From: Agrococcus jejuensis
GTDB lineage: Bacteria; Actinomycetota; Actinomycetes; Actinomycetales; Microbacteriaceae
DNA length: 64,000 nucleotides
NCBI RefSeq assembly: GCF_007679035.1
Contig: NZ_VEFR01000001.1
Location: 248,001-312,000, forward strand
Direction: 5' to 3'
The notes beneath the pieces are model-generated. The model had not been told where the DNA came from and searched no databases. It saw nothing but the letters and a program-made list of their open reading frames with translations. Positions 1-7,963 of this stretch are shown one piece after another; positions within the stretch are counted from its first letter, which is position 1; every line of letters begins with the position of its first letter. The position numbers were made by a program, and so were the translations under genes.

Positions 1-148
1 GACCGTCGACGGTCGAGAGGTCGCACGGCACGTCGCAGCCGTCGAGATCGGAGGTGACGACCGTCCAGCCGTCCTCGACGAGCCTGGGTGCCACGCCCGC
101 GGCGATCGAGCTCGCGCGGGCGGCTCCGGTGACGAGGACGACGGGCAT
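1..148 (-). CDS. short-chain dehydrogenase/reductase, N-terminal fragment
   Basis: Only the first 49 codons lie in the window; the gene runs off the left edge. The translation opens MPVVLVTGAARASSIAAG, which is the nucleotide-binding turn (TGxxxxxxIxxG) at the start of a Rossmann-fold short-chain dehydrogenase, followed by a beta strand ending in an acidic residue (TVVTSDLD) that would bind the adenosine ribose. A compact DGCDVPCDLST follows where SDRs usually carry the D-V-T adenine pocket. Substrate cannot be told from this fragment. The start ATG at 148 is the only good candidate. Confidence 0.75.
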   Translation of the reverse strand, partial: MPVVLVTGAARASSIAAGVAPRLVEDGWTVVTSDLDGCDVPCDLSTVDG

Positions 149-233
149 GCCTCGAGGCTAGCCCGGCCCGCCGGGCGGTCGCGGAGCGTCAAGCCCCTGG
201 CGACCTCGCGTCGCATGCGCGATCGTGGGGAAC

Positions 234-437
234 ATGGACGAGCCCATCCAGACCCGGGAGCGCGCGCAGTTCGCCTTCATCGGCATCGCGCTCATCCTCG
301 CCGCGCTCATGGTCGTCGCGCTGACGACCAGCACCGGTGACGCGTGGCGCTGGCTGATGCTGGGAGCGCCCGTGGCGATGATCCTCGGTGCCGCAGCCCG
401 CCTGCGACGCATCCGCGCGACGGGTCAGCCCGACTGA
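234..437 (+). CDS. small two-helix membrane protein, unknown
   Basis: 67 residues from the ATG at 234; a GTG at 225 would add three residues. The protein has a short charged head (MDEPIQTRERAQ), a first hydrophobic stretch at about residues 10-31 (FAFIGIALILAALMVVAL), a short loop with TSTGDAW, a second hydrophobic stretch at about 38-53 and a basic tail (RLRRIRATGQ). This suggests a hairpin in the membrane with both ends in the cytoplasm. It is convergent with the channel gene ending at 441. No family recognised. Confidence 0.5.
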   Translation: MDEPIQTRERAQFAFIGIALILAALMVVALTTSTGDAWRWLMLGAPVAMILGAAARLRRIRATGQPD

Positions 438-440
438 CGA

Positions 441-1319
441 TCAGCTCGAGCCGCGACGCTCCTCGGCGATCGATCGCACCATCGCCTTGAGCTCGAGCAC
501 CTCGTCCATGAGCTGCTGCTCCTTGATCGTGAGCTCGGTCTCCTCCTCCTTCTGGCTCTCGAGCGCCTCGCAGGTCACGGCGATGAAGAGGTTGAGGATC
601 ACGAAGGTCGAGATGAGGCCGTAGCCCATCATGAACGGCCACGCCCACGGCAGCTCGGCCTGCAGCGGCGGCACGATCTCGCCCCAGCCGTCGCCGTTCA
701 GCAGGCGGAAGAGCGACACCGTGGAGGTGCCGAGGTCACCGAACAGCGCCGGTGCGATCTCGCCGAAGAGCATCGTGCAGGCGACGACGTAGACGTACAT
801 GATGATGACGAGCAGGCCGCCGATCGCCGAGATGCCGGGGATGGCCGAGCCCAGCGCGCCGACGACGCGGCGCAGCGACGGCACCTGCGAGAGCAGGCGC
901 AGCACCCGCAGCACGCGGAGGACGCGGAGCACCTGCAGCGCACCGCCCGAAGGCACGTACGAGACGGCGACGACGAGCAGGTCGAAGAGGTTCCAGCCGT
1001 TCGTGAAGAACCGCCAGCCGTACGCCGAGATGCGCAGCGCCACCTCGATCGTGAACACGGCGAGGATGAGCGCGTCGAAGACGTGGAGGATGCCGCCGCC
1101 GACGTCGTGCATGCCCGGGTAGGTCTCGACGCCGATCAGGATCGCGTTCAGCACGATGAGCGTGATGATGCTGCGCTGGAACCACCGGTGCTCGACGATG
1201 CCCTGCAGGCGTGCGCGCCACGCGGGCACGGGCCGCGTCGGGTCGGCACCGTCGGGCCGCGGGAAGGCGGCGTCGCTCGCAGGGTCGGATGCGGTGGTGG
1301 CGGGAGCGTCGGTCGTCAC
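441..1319 (-). CDS. voltage-gated cation channel, one-repeat bacterial type
   Basis: 292 residues from the GTG at 1319, which has AGGA seven bases upstream; a GTG at 1352 would give 303 residues but has a poorer ribosome site. The layout is that of NaChBac/NavAb-like homotetrameric channels: a cytoplasmic tail, helices S1-S3, an S4 with four arginines every third residue (LRVLRVLRVLRLL), S5, a pore loop, S6 (LISTFVILNLFIAVTCEA) and a C-terminal coiled coil (QKEEETELTIKEQQLMDEV). The pore reads FRLLNGDGWGEIV (filter at 678-698) where sodium-selective members have TLESW. Asp takes the place of the ring Glu and Gly follows it. Known channels of this family conduct Na+ or, more rarely, Ca2+; the filter here argues for Ca2+ (inference). 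Confidence 0.85.
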   Translation of the reverse strand: MTTDAPATTASDPASDAAFPRPDGADPTRPVPAWRARLQGIVEHRWFQRSIITLIVLNAILIGVETYPGMHDVGGGILHVFDALILAVFTIEVALRISAYGWRFFTNGWNLFDLLVVAVSYVPSGGALQVLRVLRVLRVLRLLSQVPSLRRVVGALGSAIPGISAIGGLLVIIMYVYVVACTMLFGEIAPALFGDLGTSTVSLFRLLNGDGWGEIVPPLQAELPWAWPFMMGYGLISTFVILNLFIAVTCEALESQKEEETELTIKEQQLMDEVLELKAMVRSIAEERRGSS

Positions 1320-1388
1320 CTGCCGATCCTGGCCGATCTTGCTGGACGCCACTGGGATCCGCAGCTGCGCCGCTCGCGCGCAGCGAGG

Positions 1389-3158
1389 TCAGCGGGGGCT
1401 GCCGACGTCGAAGATGCCGCCTCCGAGGGCAGCGAGGGTCGCCCACGCCGTGGAGGCCACGGCGGCGTGCTCGACGAGCCCGTAGGTCGGGTCGGCACGC
1501 GACACCGATCGGAACGACCCGTCGGGCAGCTGTCCTGGCGCGGCGAGCGCGATCGTCTCCTCCGCGCGCTCGTCGTGACCGATCGTGCGCAGCGCGTACG
1601 CGACCGAGAACGTGCCCTCCCACCAGACGTGCGGCGTCATCCCGGGGTAGCCCGGGCTCGCGTACGCCGTCGCGTATCCGGCGACCTCGCGGCCGTCCGG
1701 CATCGTGCACGTGTGCCGGAAGGGTGCGAGCTGGTCCTCCCCGAGCGTCTCGGCGGCCTTCGCGTGCTCGCCGACGTCGGCGAGGAAGACGGCACCCCAT
1801 GCGTGGACGTCGAGGGGATCGGCGGTGTCGGGCCCGGACTCCTGGAGGCCCTGCAGCAGCCGCGCGTGCCCTGGGCTCCAGAGTCGCTGCAGCATCGCCG
1901 TCGCGAGCGCCTCCGCACGCGCCGCCCAGGAGCCGTCGACGACCTCGGCCGCCAGCCGGAAGCAGAAGTACGCGTCGATGTTGTGCTCGGTCGACGCCCA
2001 CGCGAGGGCGCGCGAGCCGTCGTGGCCGGGCGTCTGGTCGTCGGGCGAGACCGGGTCGAAGCCGCCGAGCACGAGTCCCTGGCGGTCGCCGCTCGATGCG
2101 ACCCTCGCGAGGAGCCACGCGAGCGCCGAGTGCGCCGCGGGTGCCAGGGCGGACGCGCGCTGGGGGAAGGCTCGCATGTGCGCGAGCACGGCATGGGTCG
2201 CGAGCGCGTGCGCACCCGTGCGATAGCGGAGCTCGCCGTGATCGGGGGAGCCCTGCCTGGCGGACAGGCGGAATGCGCCGGCGTGCTGGCCGTCGGTGGT
2301 CTGCAGCCGGAGCAGGCCGCGCGCGAGCTCGTGCGCGAGGCTCGAGCGCCTGGCCGACACCGCGGCCATGAGCGCGACGGCCTGGTCGTACGCGAAGGTC
2401 TGCTCGGGAAGCCGGGTCGCACGATCCGGGTGCCCGGGCGCGACCGCGAAGGAGCGGATGGCGCCGGTCGCGGCGCTCGTCGCGCCGAGCAGGGTCCCTT
2501 CGGCGCCCACGAGTGCCAGCCGCTTCGTGCCCGGCGCCGACGCGTCGAACGCGACCTGCCCGGTGGTGGGAGCCGGGAGCGTGGCGATCGTGTACTCGTC
2601 GTCGGTGATGCTGCGGAGCTCGACGGAGAGGGTCGTGAAGACGGGAGGCGATGGCCAGCGCCCGCCGACGTCGGCGCCGTCCGACGCTCGGAGCTGGAAG
2701 GCCCATGCGCCGCGCACCGAGGCGTCGACGCCCGAGAGGTCGATGCCGAAGAATCCCGCCTCGTCGGGTGCGACGGACCCGAGCGACGTGAAGCCGTCGG
2801 CGACCTTGCCGTAGTGCACCGTGCAGCCCTCGGTCGAGCCGTCGGCGGCGGCGACGACGCGACCGTGCACCATGCCGCGGTGATCGGGCAGCAGATCGCC
2901 GGGGGATCCGATCTCGATGGGGGTGCCCGCAGCGATGGGGAAGGTGCCAGGAGGCAGGACGAAGGAGCCTGCGACGGGTCCGACGTACGAGCTCGGATAC
3001 AGCCGGTCCAGCCGGATCAGGTCGTCGTGCATCGGGCGGTGGAGCGGCTCCAGCTGCTCCCGCAGCCAGGCGGTCGTGGTGTCGACGAGCCTGCTGGTGG
3101 GCTCGAGCCGTGCTCGGGCGACGGCCGTCGAGGGTCTCGGGTGGGAGGGCGGCGTCAC
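1389..3158 (-). CDS. predicted six-hairpin (alpha/alpha barrel) glycosidase-like protein
   Basis: About 589 residues from a GTG at 3158. The start is uncertain because no clear ribosome site is seen, and the frame stays open to 3266, inside the divergent gene. No signal peptide or membrane segment is evident, so the protein is probably cytoplasmic. The first 250 residues look beta-rich. The rest has the repeated amphipathic helix pairs of an alpha/alpha toroid, with aromatic/acidic patches typical of such hydrolases: ALAWASTEHNIDAYFCF, VHAWGAVFLADVG, HVWWEGTFSVAYALRTIG and GLVEHAAVASTAWATLAAL. Family assignment and substrate are inference from this pattern. It is transcribed away from the receiver-PIG-L locus and shares its roughly 100-base promoter region, so it may act on the glycan made there. 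Confidence 0.6.
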   Translation of the reverse strand: MTPPSHPRPSTAVARARLEPTSRLVDTTTAWLREQLEPLHRPMHDDLIRLDRLYPSSYVGPVAGSFVLPPGTFPIAAGTPIEIGSPGDLLPDHRGMVHGRVVAAADGSTEGCTVHYGKVADGFTSLGSVAPDEAGFFGIDLSGVDASVRGAWAFQLRASDGADVGGRWPSPPVFTTLSVELRSITDDEYTIATLPAPTTGQVAFDASAPGTKRLALVGAEGTLLGATSAATGAIRSFAVAPGHPDRATRLPEQTFAYDQAVALMAAVSARRSSLAHELARGLLRLQTTDGQHAGAFRLSARQGSPDHGELRYRTGAHALATHAVLAHMRAFPQRASALAPAAHSALAWLLARVASSGDRQGLVLGGFDPVSPDDQTPGHDGSRALAWASTEHNIDAYFCFRLAAEVVDGSWAARAEALATAMLQRLWSPGHARLLQGLQESGPDTADPLDVHAWGAVFLADVGEHAKAAETLGEDQLAPFRHTCTMPDGREVAGYATAYASPGYPGMTPHVWWEGTFSVAYALRTIGHDERAEETIALAAPGQLPDGSFRSVSRADPTYGLVEHAAVASTAWATLAALGGGIFDVGSPR

Positions 3159-3227
3159 GGGCCGAGTCTGGCCCACGAAGGTCCTGCTCCGCAGCAGGCG
3201 GACGTCCGTTCCCCGCGCCTCCCGGCT

Positions 3228-3236
3228 CGGGGTACA
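3228..3236 (+). promoter_or_regulatory. CGGGGTACA motif before the receiver-PIG-L gene
   Basis: The nonamer CGGGGTACA occurs here and twice more (9968-9976, 10010-10018) in front of the paralogous receiver-PIG-L gene. Here it sits 23 bases before the ATG, next to -10-like hexamers (TACATG at 3233, TAGCAT at 3246). It could be a promoter element or an operator shared by the two paralogues. Confidence 0.35.
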
Positions 3237-3259
3237 TGCTGTGGATAGCATCGGGCTCG

Positions 3260-4318
3260 ATGGCACCCGAGCCCTACCGCATCCTCGTCATCGAGGACGA
3301 CCCCGACGTCGCGCTCTACGTGCGCGTCGTGCTCGAACGCGCCGGCGACATGGTCGTGGAGCTGGACCACCGCGGACACGACGTCGTCGAGCACGTGCGC
3401 ACGGTGCGGCCCCACGTGATCGTCACCGATCTCGAGCTGCCGGGCGTCCACGGACTCGAGGTCGTCCATGCCGTCCGCGAGATCGAGCCCGAGCTCCCGA
3501 TCGTCGTCATGACGGCCCACGCCTCGGTCGACTACGCCGTGCGAGCCCTCCGCGACGGCGTCTCCGAGTTCCTGCAGAAGCCCCTCGACTCGGCCGTGCT
3601 CGTCGACGTCGTCCGGCGGCTCGCCCGCGAGCACGAGGAGCGGCACGTCGGCACGCGCCGCTCGATCCTCGCGGTCGGCGCGCATCCCGACGACGTCGAG
3701 ATCGGCGTGGGCGGCACGCTCGCGGCGCATGCGGCGGCCGGCGACGCCATCACGGTGCTGACGCTGAGCCGCGGTGCTCGCGGCGGCGTCGCCGACCAGC
3801 GGCAGCACGAGGCGCTCGCGAGCGCCGAGCTCATCGGCGCGAGGCTGTTCCTCGAGGACCTCGTCGACACGCACATCCCGTCGGCCGACCCGACCGTCGG
3901 CATCATCGAGCGCGTGGTCGCCGCATCGCAGCCCGACGTCGTGTACACGCACTCGGTCCACGACCGGCACCAGGATCACCGCGCCGTGCACGAGGCCTCC
4001 CTCGTCGCCACGCGCGGCATCGCCGAGGTCGCCTGCTACCAGAGCCCCTCGTCGACCATCGACTTCCGTCCCTCGCGCTTCGTGACCATCGACGAGCACG
4101 TCGAGGCGAAGCTCGAGCTGCTCGAGTGCTTCACGTCGCAGGGGTCGATCCGCGACTACCTCGCCCCCGACTTCGTCGTGGCGACGGCCCGGTACTGGTC
4201 GCGCTTCGGCACGGGCAGGGCGTGCGAGCCGCTCGAGATCGTGCGCGACGCCGGAGGCGTGCAGTCGGCGGCCTGGACGTCGAGTCGCGCAGCGCGGACG
4301 AGGCAGGAGCCAGCATGA
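3260..4318 (+). CDS. response-regulator receiver fused to PIG-L/LmbE-type deacetylase
   Basis: 352 residues. Residues 6-120 are a complete receiver: acidic pair E12-D13-D14, phospho-acceptor D57 (VTDLELPG), T85 and K107 (FLQKP). Residues 132-350 are a zinc-dependent PIG-L N-deacetylase: AHPDDVEIGVGG with H142 and D145, a second metal motif HQDH (H237, H240), and the usual C-terminal WSRFGTGRACEPLE. PIG-L enzymes remove an acetyl group from N-acetylglucosamine-type sugars (MshB, BshB, GPI biosynthesis). A receiver placed on such an enzyme implies that phosphorylation controls the deacetylation (inference). The ATG at 3260 is chosen because the receiver starts at once after it; the frame is open further upstream but crosses the promoter. 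The stop overlaps the next start as ATGA. Confidence 0.9.
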   Translation: MAPEPYRILVIEDDPDVALYVRVVLERAGDMVVELDHRGHDVVEHVRTVRPHVIVTDLELPGVHGLEVVHAVREIEPELPIVVMTAHASVDYAVRALRDGVSEFLQKPLDSAVLVDVVRRLAREHEERHVGTRRSILAVGAHPDDVEIGVGGTLAAHAAAGDAITVLTLSRGARGGVADQRQHEALASAELIGARLFLEDLVDTHIPSADPTVGIIERVVAASQPDVVYTHSVHDRHQDHRAVHEASLVATRGIAEVACYQSPSSTIDFRPSRFVTIDEHVEAKLELLECFTSQGSIRDYLAPDFVVATARYWSRFGTGRACEPLEIVRDAGGVQSAAWTSSRAARTRQEPA

Positions 4319-5283
4319 CCATCCGAGTGCTCGTCACGGGAGCCGGCGGCCCGGCCGGCGTCGCGGTGATCCGCTCGCTGCTGCGCCGTCCCGACGTCGA
4401 GGTCCTCGCCGCGGACATGGACGGCTGGGCCAGCGGGCTCTATCTCGTGTCGGCCGAGCGACGACGCCTCGTACCTGCAGGCGCCTCGGCCGGGTTCGTC
4501 GAGGCGCTCGCGGCCATCGCGCGCGACGACCGCCTCGACGCCATCGTGCCCACGGTCGACGTCGAGCTGCTCTCCCTCGCCGGCAGCAGGTCGCGCGTCC
4601 CGGCCACGATCGTGGCCGCGAGCGACGAGGCGCTCGCGACGAGCCTCGACAAGTGGATGCTCGTCCAGGCGTGCGAGGGCGCGGCACCTGTGCCGCGCAC
4701 CCGGCTGCTCGACGCCGACGGCGTCGCCGCCGACTGGGACTTCCCCGTCATCGTGAAGCCCAGACGCGGGGCGGGTTCGCGCGGGGTCGCGCGCATCGAC
4801 GATCGAGCGGCGCTCGAGGCGCTCGAGCTCGACGACGGCATCGTCGTGCAGCAGTTCCTGCCCGGCGACGAGTACTCGGTCGACGTCCTCATGGGGCAGG
4901 AGGGTCGTGCGATCGCCGCCGTGCCGCGACTGCGCGCACGCGTCGACTCAGGCGTCGCCATCGCCGGCCGCACCGTGCACGACGACGAGCTGGAGGCGAC
5001 GGCGGTGGCATGCGCACGCGCTGCGGGCATCGTCGGCGTCGCGAACGTGCAGCTGCGTCGCGACGGCGAGGGCGTGGCCGCCCTGCTCGAGATCAACCCG
5101 CGCTTCTCCGGTGCCATGCCGCTCACGATCGCGTCGGGCGTCGACATGCCCTCGATCGCGCTCGATCTCGCGCTCGGCATCCCGACGCCCGCTGCGGTGC
5201 CGTTCCGCGAGATCGCGAACGTCCGCCACCTCGAGGACGTCTTCCTCGATCCCTCGGAGATCCTCGAGGTCGACGGTGCATGA
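4315..5283 (+). CDS. ATP-grasp ligase (carbamoyl-phosphate-synthase-like)
   Basis: 322 residues. The N-terminal third is a Rossmann-like pre-ATP-grasp domain (VLVTGAGGPAGVAVIRSLL). The ATP-grasp core follows, with FPVIVKPRRGAGSRGV as the nucleotide-binding loop, VVQQFLPGDEYSVDV and the metal-binding EINPRFSG. These enzymes join a carboxylate to an amine, thiol or similar nucleophile through an acyl-phosphate. Placed directly after a sugar N-deacetylase, an attractive but unproven role is acylation of the freed amine. It overlaps the upstream stop by four bases, with AGGAG in front of the ATG, so it is translationally coupled. Confidence 0.85.
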   Translation: MTIRVLVTGAGGPAGVAVIRSLLRRPDVEVLAADMDGWASGLYLVSAERRRLVPAGASAGFVEALAAIARDDRLDAIVPTVDVELLSLAGSRSRVPATIVAASDEALATSLDKWMLVQACEGAAPVPRTRLLDADGVAADWDFPVIVKPRRGAGSRGVARIDDRAALEALELDDGIVVQQFLPGDEYSVDVLMGQEGRAIAAVPRLRARVDSGVAIAGRTVHDDELEATAVACARAAGIVGVANVQLRRDGEGVAALLEINPRFSGAMPLTIASGVDMPSIALDLALGIPTPAAVPFREIANVRHLEDVFLDPSEILEVDGA

Positions 5284-5998
5284 GCTGCTGCGAGGCGACT
5301 GGCACGTGCACTCGACGTTCTCCGACGACGCCGTCTCGTCGCTCGAGGAGAACGTCGCGGCTGCCGCAGCCGCCGGGCTGACCGCGCTGCGCTGCGTCGA
5401 CCACGTCCGCGCGTCGACGACGTGGGTGCCGGAGCTCGTCGCCGCCATCGACGCGCTGCAGGTGCCAGAGGTCCTCGCGGTGCGCAGCGGCATCGAGGCC
5501 AAGATCCTCGACGTCGACGGCAGGATCGACATGCCCCCCGGCGTCGTGCTCGGCGCGGGCGGCATCGACGCCGTGCTGCTCGCCGACCATCAGGTGCCGT
5601 CGCCGGACGGGCCGTGGTCGCCACGGGCGACGATCGAGGCGCTGCAGGGGGGCCTGCCGCCGCGCACGGTCGTCGACTGGATCCTCGAGGCGACGACCCG
5701 CGCCGCGCATCGCGTCGCAGGACACGGCCAGATCGCGCATCCGTTCTCGATCCTCCCGAAGATCGGTCTCGACGAGGACGCGATCGACGACGAGCGGCTC
5801 GTCTGGTGGGCCGAGGAGCTCGCAACCGCGGCGGCGCTCGTCGAGGTCAACGAGAAGTGGGCGTGCCCGGGGCCTCGCGCGCTGCGAGCGCTGACGGCCG
5901 CAGGCGCGCGCGTCGTCGCGTCCACCGACAGCCACGTCGCCAGCGACGTCGGGCGCTACGATCGCGTCGTCGGGCTGCTGCAGGGGGTGCGTCGATGA
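5276..5998 (+). CDS. PHP-domain metal-dependent phosphoesterase
   Basis: 240 residues from a GTG at 5276 inside the end of the ATP-grasp gene (8-base overlap). The N terminus has the PHP signature WHVHSTFSDD (H10, H12), then CVDHV, IEAKI (acidic ligand), HGQIAHPFSIL and the closing STDSHVAS, so the metal-ligand set of a PHP hydrolase appears complete. Family members hydrolyse phosphomonoesters such as histidinol phosphate or act as nucleases. In this locus a phosphatase on a phosphorylated sugar or amino-acid intermediate is the natural guess. No membrane segment. Confidence 0.85.
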   Translation: MHELLRGDWHVHSTFSDDAVSSLEENVAAAAAAGLTALRCVDHVRASTTWVPELVAAIDALQVPEVLAVRSGIEAKILDVDGRIDMPPGVVLGAGGIDAVLLADHQVPSPDGPWSPRATIEALQGGLPPRTVVDWILEATTRAAHRVAGHGQIAHPFSILPKIGLDEDAIDDERLVWWAEELATAAALVEVNEKWACPGPRALRALTAAGARVVASTDSHVASDVGRYDRVVGLLQGVRR

Positions 5999-7479
5999 CC
6001 ATCGCGGACGTCGCGGGCACCATCCTCGCCGTCGTGCTCGTCGCCCTCGTCGCGGCAGGTGCCGTGCCGGCGCTCGTCGCCCTGTTCCACTTCCTCGCCA
6101 TCCCGTTCCACGCGTGGCGCAACCACTACGGCAAGGCGCGCCCCATGGCCCCCCGCGTCGCGATCGTGATCCCGGCGTGGAACGAGGGACTCGTCATCGG
6201 CACGACGATCGATCGACTGCTCCAGCTCGACTACCCGAAGGATCGGCTGCGCATCTGCGTCGTCGACGACGCATCGACCGACGACACCCCGGACGTCGTG
6301 CGCGATCGTGCCGCGCGCCATCCCGGCGTCGTCGTGCACATGCGACGCGAGCAGGGCGGCGAGGGCAAGGCGCACACGCTGAACCACGGCATCCGGATGC
6401 TGCTCGAGGACGACTGGATGGAGGCGCTGCTCATCATGGACGCCGACGTCATCTACCGCCGCGACTCCCTGCGCAAGATGACGCGGCACCTCGCCGATCC
6501 CGAGGTCGGTGCCGTCACCGGCTACGTGCGCGAGGGCAGCGCGACCAAGAACGCCGTCACGCGCTTCATCGCGTTCGAGTACGTGCTCGCGCAGATCGCG
6601 AGCCGTCGCGCGCAGAACGTGGTGGGCGCGGTCGCGTGCCTCGCGGGCGGCGCGCAGCTGCACACGCGCGAGAACCTCGAGGCGCTCGGTGGTGCGATCG
6701 ACACGACGACCCTCGCCGAGGACACCGTCACGACGTTCGAGACGCAGCTGCGAGGCCGCAAGGTCGTCTTCGACCCGCACGCGGTCGTGCTCGCGGAGGA
6801 GCCGCCGAGCCTCGACGCCCTCTGGAGGCAGCGCCTGCGGTGGGGACGCGGCAACGTGCAGCTCACGATCCGCAGCCGACGCATCTGGTTCCGACCGTCG
6901 AGGATCCACGGCCTCGGGTCGCTCGCGTTCGGGCTTTCGTGGTTCTCGGTCTTCCTGCTGCCCGCGTTCATGATCGGCGCCTCGATCGGCCTCATCGGGC
7001 TCTACCTGCTCGACTCCGATCTCGCCGCGGTCGCGTTCCGCTCGCTGTGGGTCGTCGTCGGCTGCGCCTACGCCTTCAGCATGATCTTCGCCGCCCAGCT
7101 CGATGCCGAGATCGGCAGGATCGCCTGGCGCGAGATCCTGCTGTTCCCCGGCATCATCTCGCTCGTCGTCATGGTGGTCGCGTTCTACCCGGGTCTGGAC
7201 GGCTGGCTGCTCAGCCAGGTCGGGGTCGAGATGACCCCGACGCTGCGCGCGACGCTCGACCTCGCGTCGTACGCATGGATCAGCATGTCGATGCTCGCAG
7301 CCTGGGGCGTACGGCAGGTCGACCGCACGCGCGCTCGGTGGCTCACGGTGCCGCTGCTCTACCTGGTCGGGTTCGGCCCGGTGCTGTGCGCCGTCACGTT
7401 CGCCGCGTACGTCGCGGAGGCGCGCCGCCTCGACCGCGTCTGGGAGAAGACGGAGAAGACAGGACGCGTGGCCGGATGA
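5995..7479 (+). CDS. membrane glycosyltransferase family 2 (PgaC/hyaluronan-synthase-like)
   Basis: 494 residues. One N-terminal membrane helix (about 5-38) leads into a cytoplasmic GT-A domain, followed by about six membrane segments from residue 305 on. Processive GT2 motifs are present: VVDDAS (D91, D92), MDADV (D149, D151), TLAED near 240 and QRLRW (Q279-W283). This is the build of poly-N-acetylglucosamine, hyaluronan and related synthases, which polymerise a UDP-sugar and push the chain through the membrane. Single transfer to a lipid cannot be excluded. The start ATG overlaps the PHP stop as ATGA. Together with a PIG-L deacetylase it suggests an N-acetyl-sugar polymer or glycolipid. Confidence 0.88.
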   Translation: MTIADVAGTILAVVLVALVAAGAVPALVALFHFLAIPFHAWRNHYGKARPMAPRVAIVIPAWNEGLVIGTTIDRLLQLDYPKDRLRICVVDDASTDDTPDVVRDRAARHPGVVVHMRREQGGEGKAHTLNHGIRMLLEDDWMEALLIMDADVIYRRDSLRKMTRHLADPEVGAVTGYVREGSATKNAVTRFIAFEYVLAQIASRRAQNVVGAVACLAGGAQLHTRENLEALGGAIDTTTLAEDTVTTFETQLRGRKVVFDPHAVVLAEEPPSLDALWRQRLRWGRGNVQLTIRSRRIWFRPSRIHGLGSLAFGLSWFSVFLLPAFMIGASIGLIGLYLLDSDLAAVAFRSLWVVVGCAYAFSMIFAAQLDAEIGRIAWREILLFPGIISLVVMVVAFYPGLDGWLLSQVGVEMTPTLRATLDLASYAWISMSMLAAWGVRQVDRTRARWLTVPLLYLVGFGPVLCAVTFAAYVAEARRLDRVWEKTEKTGRVAG

Positions 7480-7610
7480 GCGATGTGCAGGATCAGCAGG
7501 CGGAGATCGACAGCGATCGGCGTGCCGAGCGCCGCCTCGTCTGGCAGGCCCTCGTGGCGATCGTCGTCGTCGCCGTGCTCGTCGTGCTGCGGGAATGGCT
7601 CACGCGATGA
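7476..7610 (+). CDS. 44-residue single-span membrane protein, unknown
   Basis: ATG at 7476 overlaps the glycosyltransferase stop (ATGA), and its own stop overlaps the next ATG in the same way. The sequence has an acidic/polar head (MSDVQDQQAEIDSDRR), one hydrophobic helix (VWQALVAIVVVAVLVVL) and a short basic tail. Its place between the synthase and the receivers suggests a small accessory subunit of the synthase. No family recognised. Confidence 0.65.
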   Translation: MSDVQDQQAEIDSDRRAERRLVWQALVAIVVVAVLVVLREWLTR

Positions 7611-7963
7611 CCGCCCCGCTCAGCGTGCTCGTGATCGACGACTCCGAGGATCAGCGCGAGCTGCTGCGCACGCACCTCGAGCGCGCGGGATGCCGCGTGC
7701 ACGCGATCGGCGACGCGGAGCTGCTCGAGGTCGCCGTGGCGCAGTGCGCGCCCGACGTCGCGGTCGTCGACCTGCTCATGCCGAACTCCGACGGCTGGTC
7801 GGTGCTCGAGTCGCTTCGGCGACGACACCCCCGGATGGTCGTCGTGATCGCGTCGGTGCTCGACGAGGCCGACTACCCGGAGTCCGACGACACGCTGCCG
7901 AAGCCGTACAGCGGCGCCGACGTCCGCGCGCTCGTCGCCAGGCTCGAAGGCGGTCGCGCGTGA
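7607..7963 (+). CDS. single-domain response regulator (receiver only)
   Basis: 118 residues, receiver only. The acidic pair (VIDDSED), phospho-acceptor Asp (AVVDLLMPNSDG) and Lys (TLPKPYS) are all present, so it should accept phosphate. There is no output domain, as in CheY or Spo0F, so it would act by protein contact or as a phosphate shuttle or sink. The ATG at 7607 is preferred over 7595 because it repeats the ATGA overlap of this operon and leaves room for GGGAA upstream. Confidence 0.88.
   Translation: MTAPLSVLVIDDSEDQRELLRTHLERAGCRVHAIGDAELLEVAVAQCAPDVAVVDLLMPNSDGWSVLESLRRRHPRMVVVIASVLDEADYPESDDTLPKPYSGADVRALVARLEGGRA

Noticed and set aside
736..3237. An 833-codon minus-strand frame
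   Set aside because: It crosses the channel and glycosidase genes in another frame and is Arg/Ala rich without domains.
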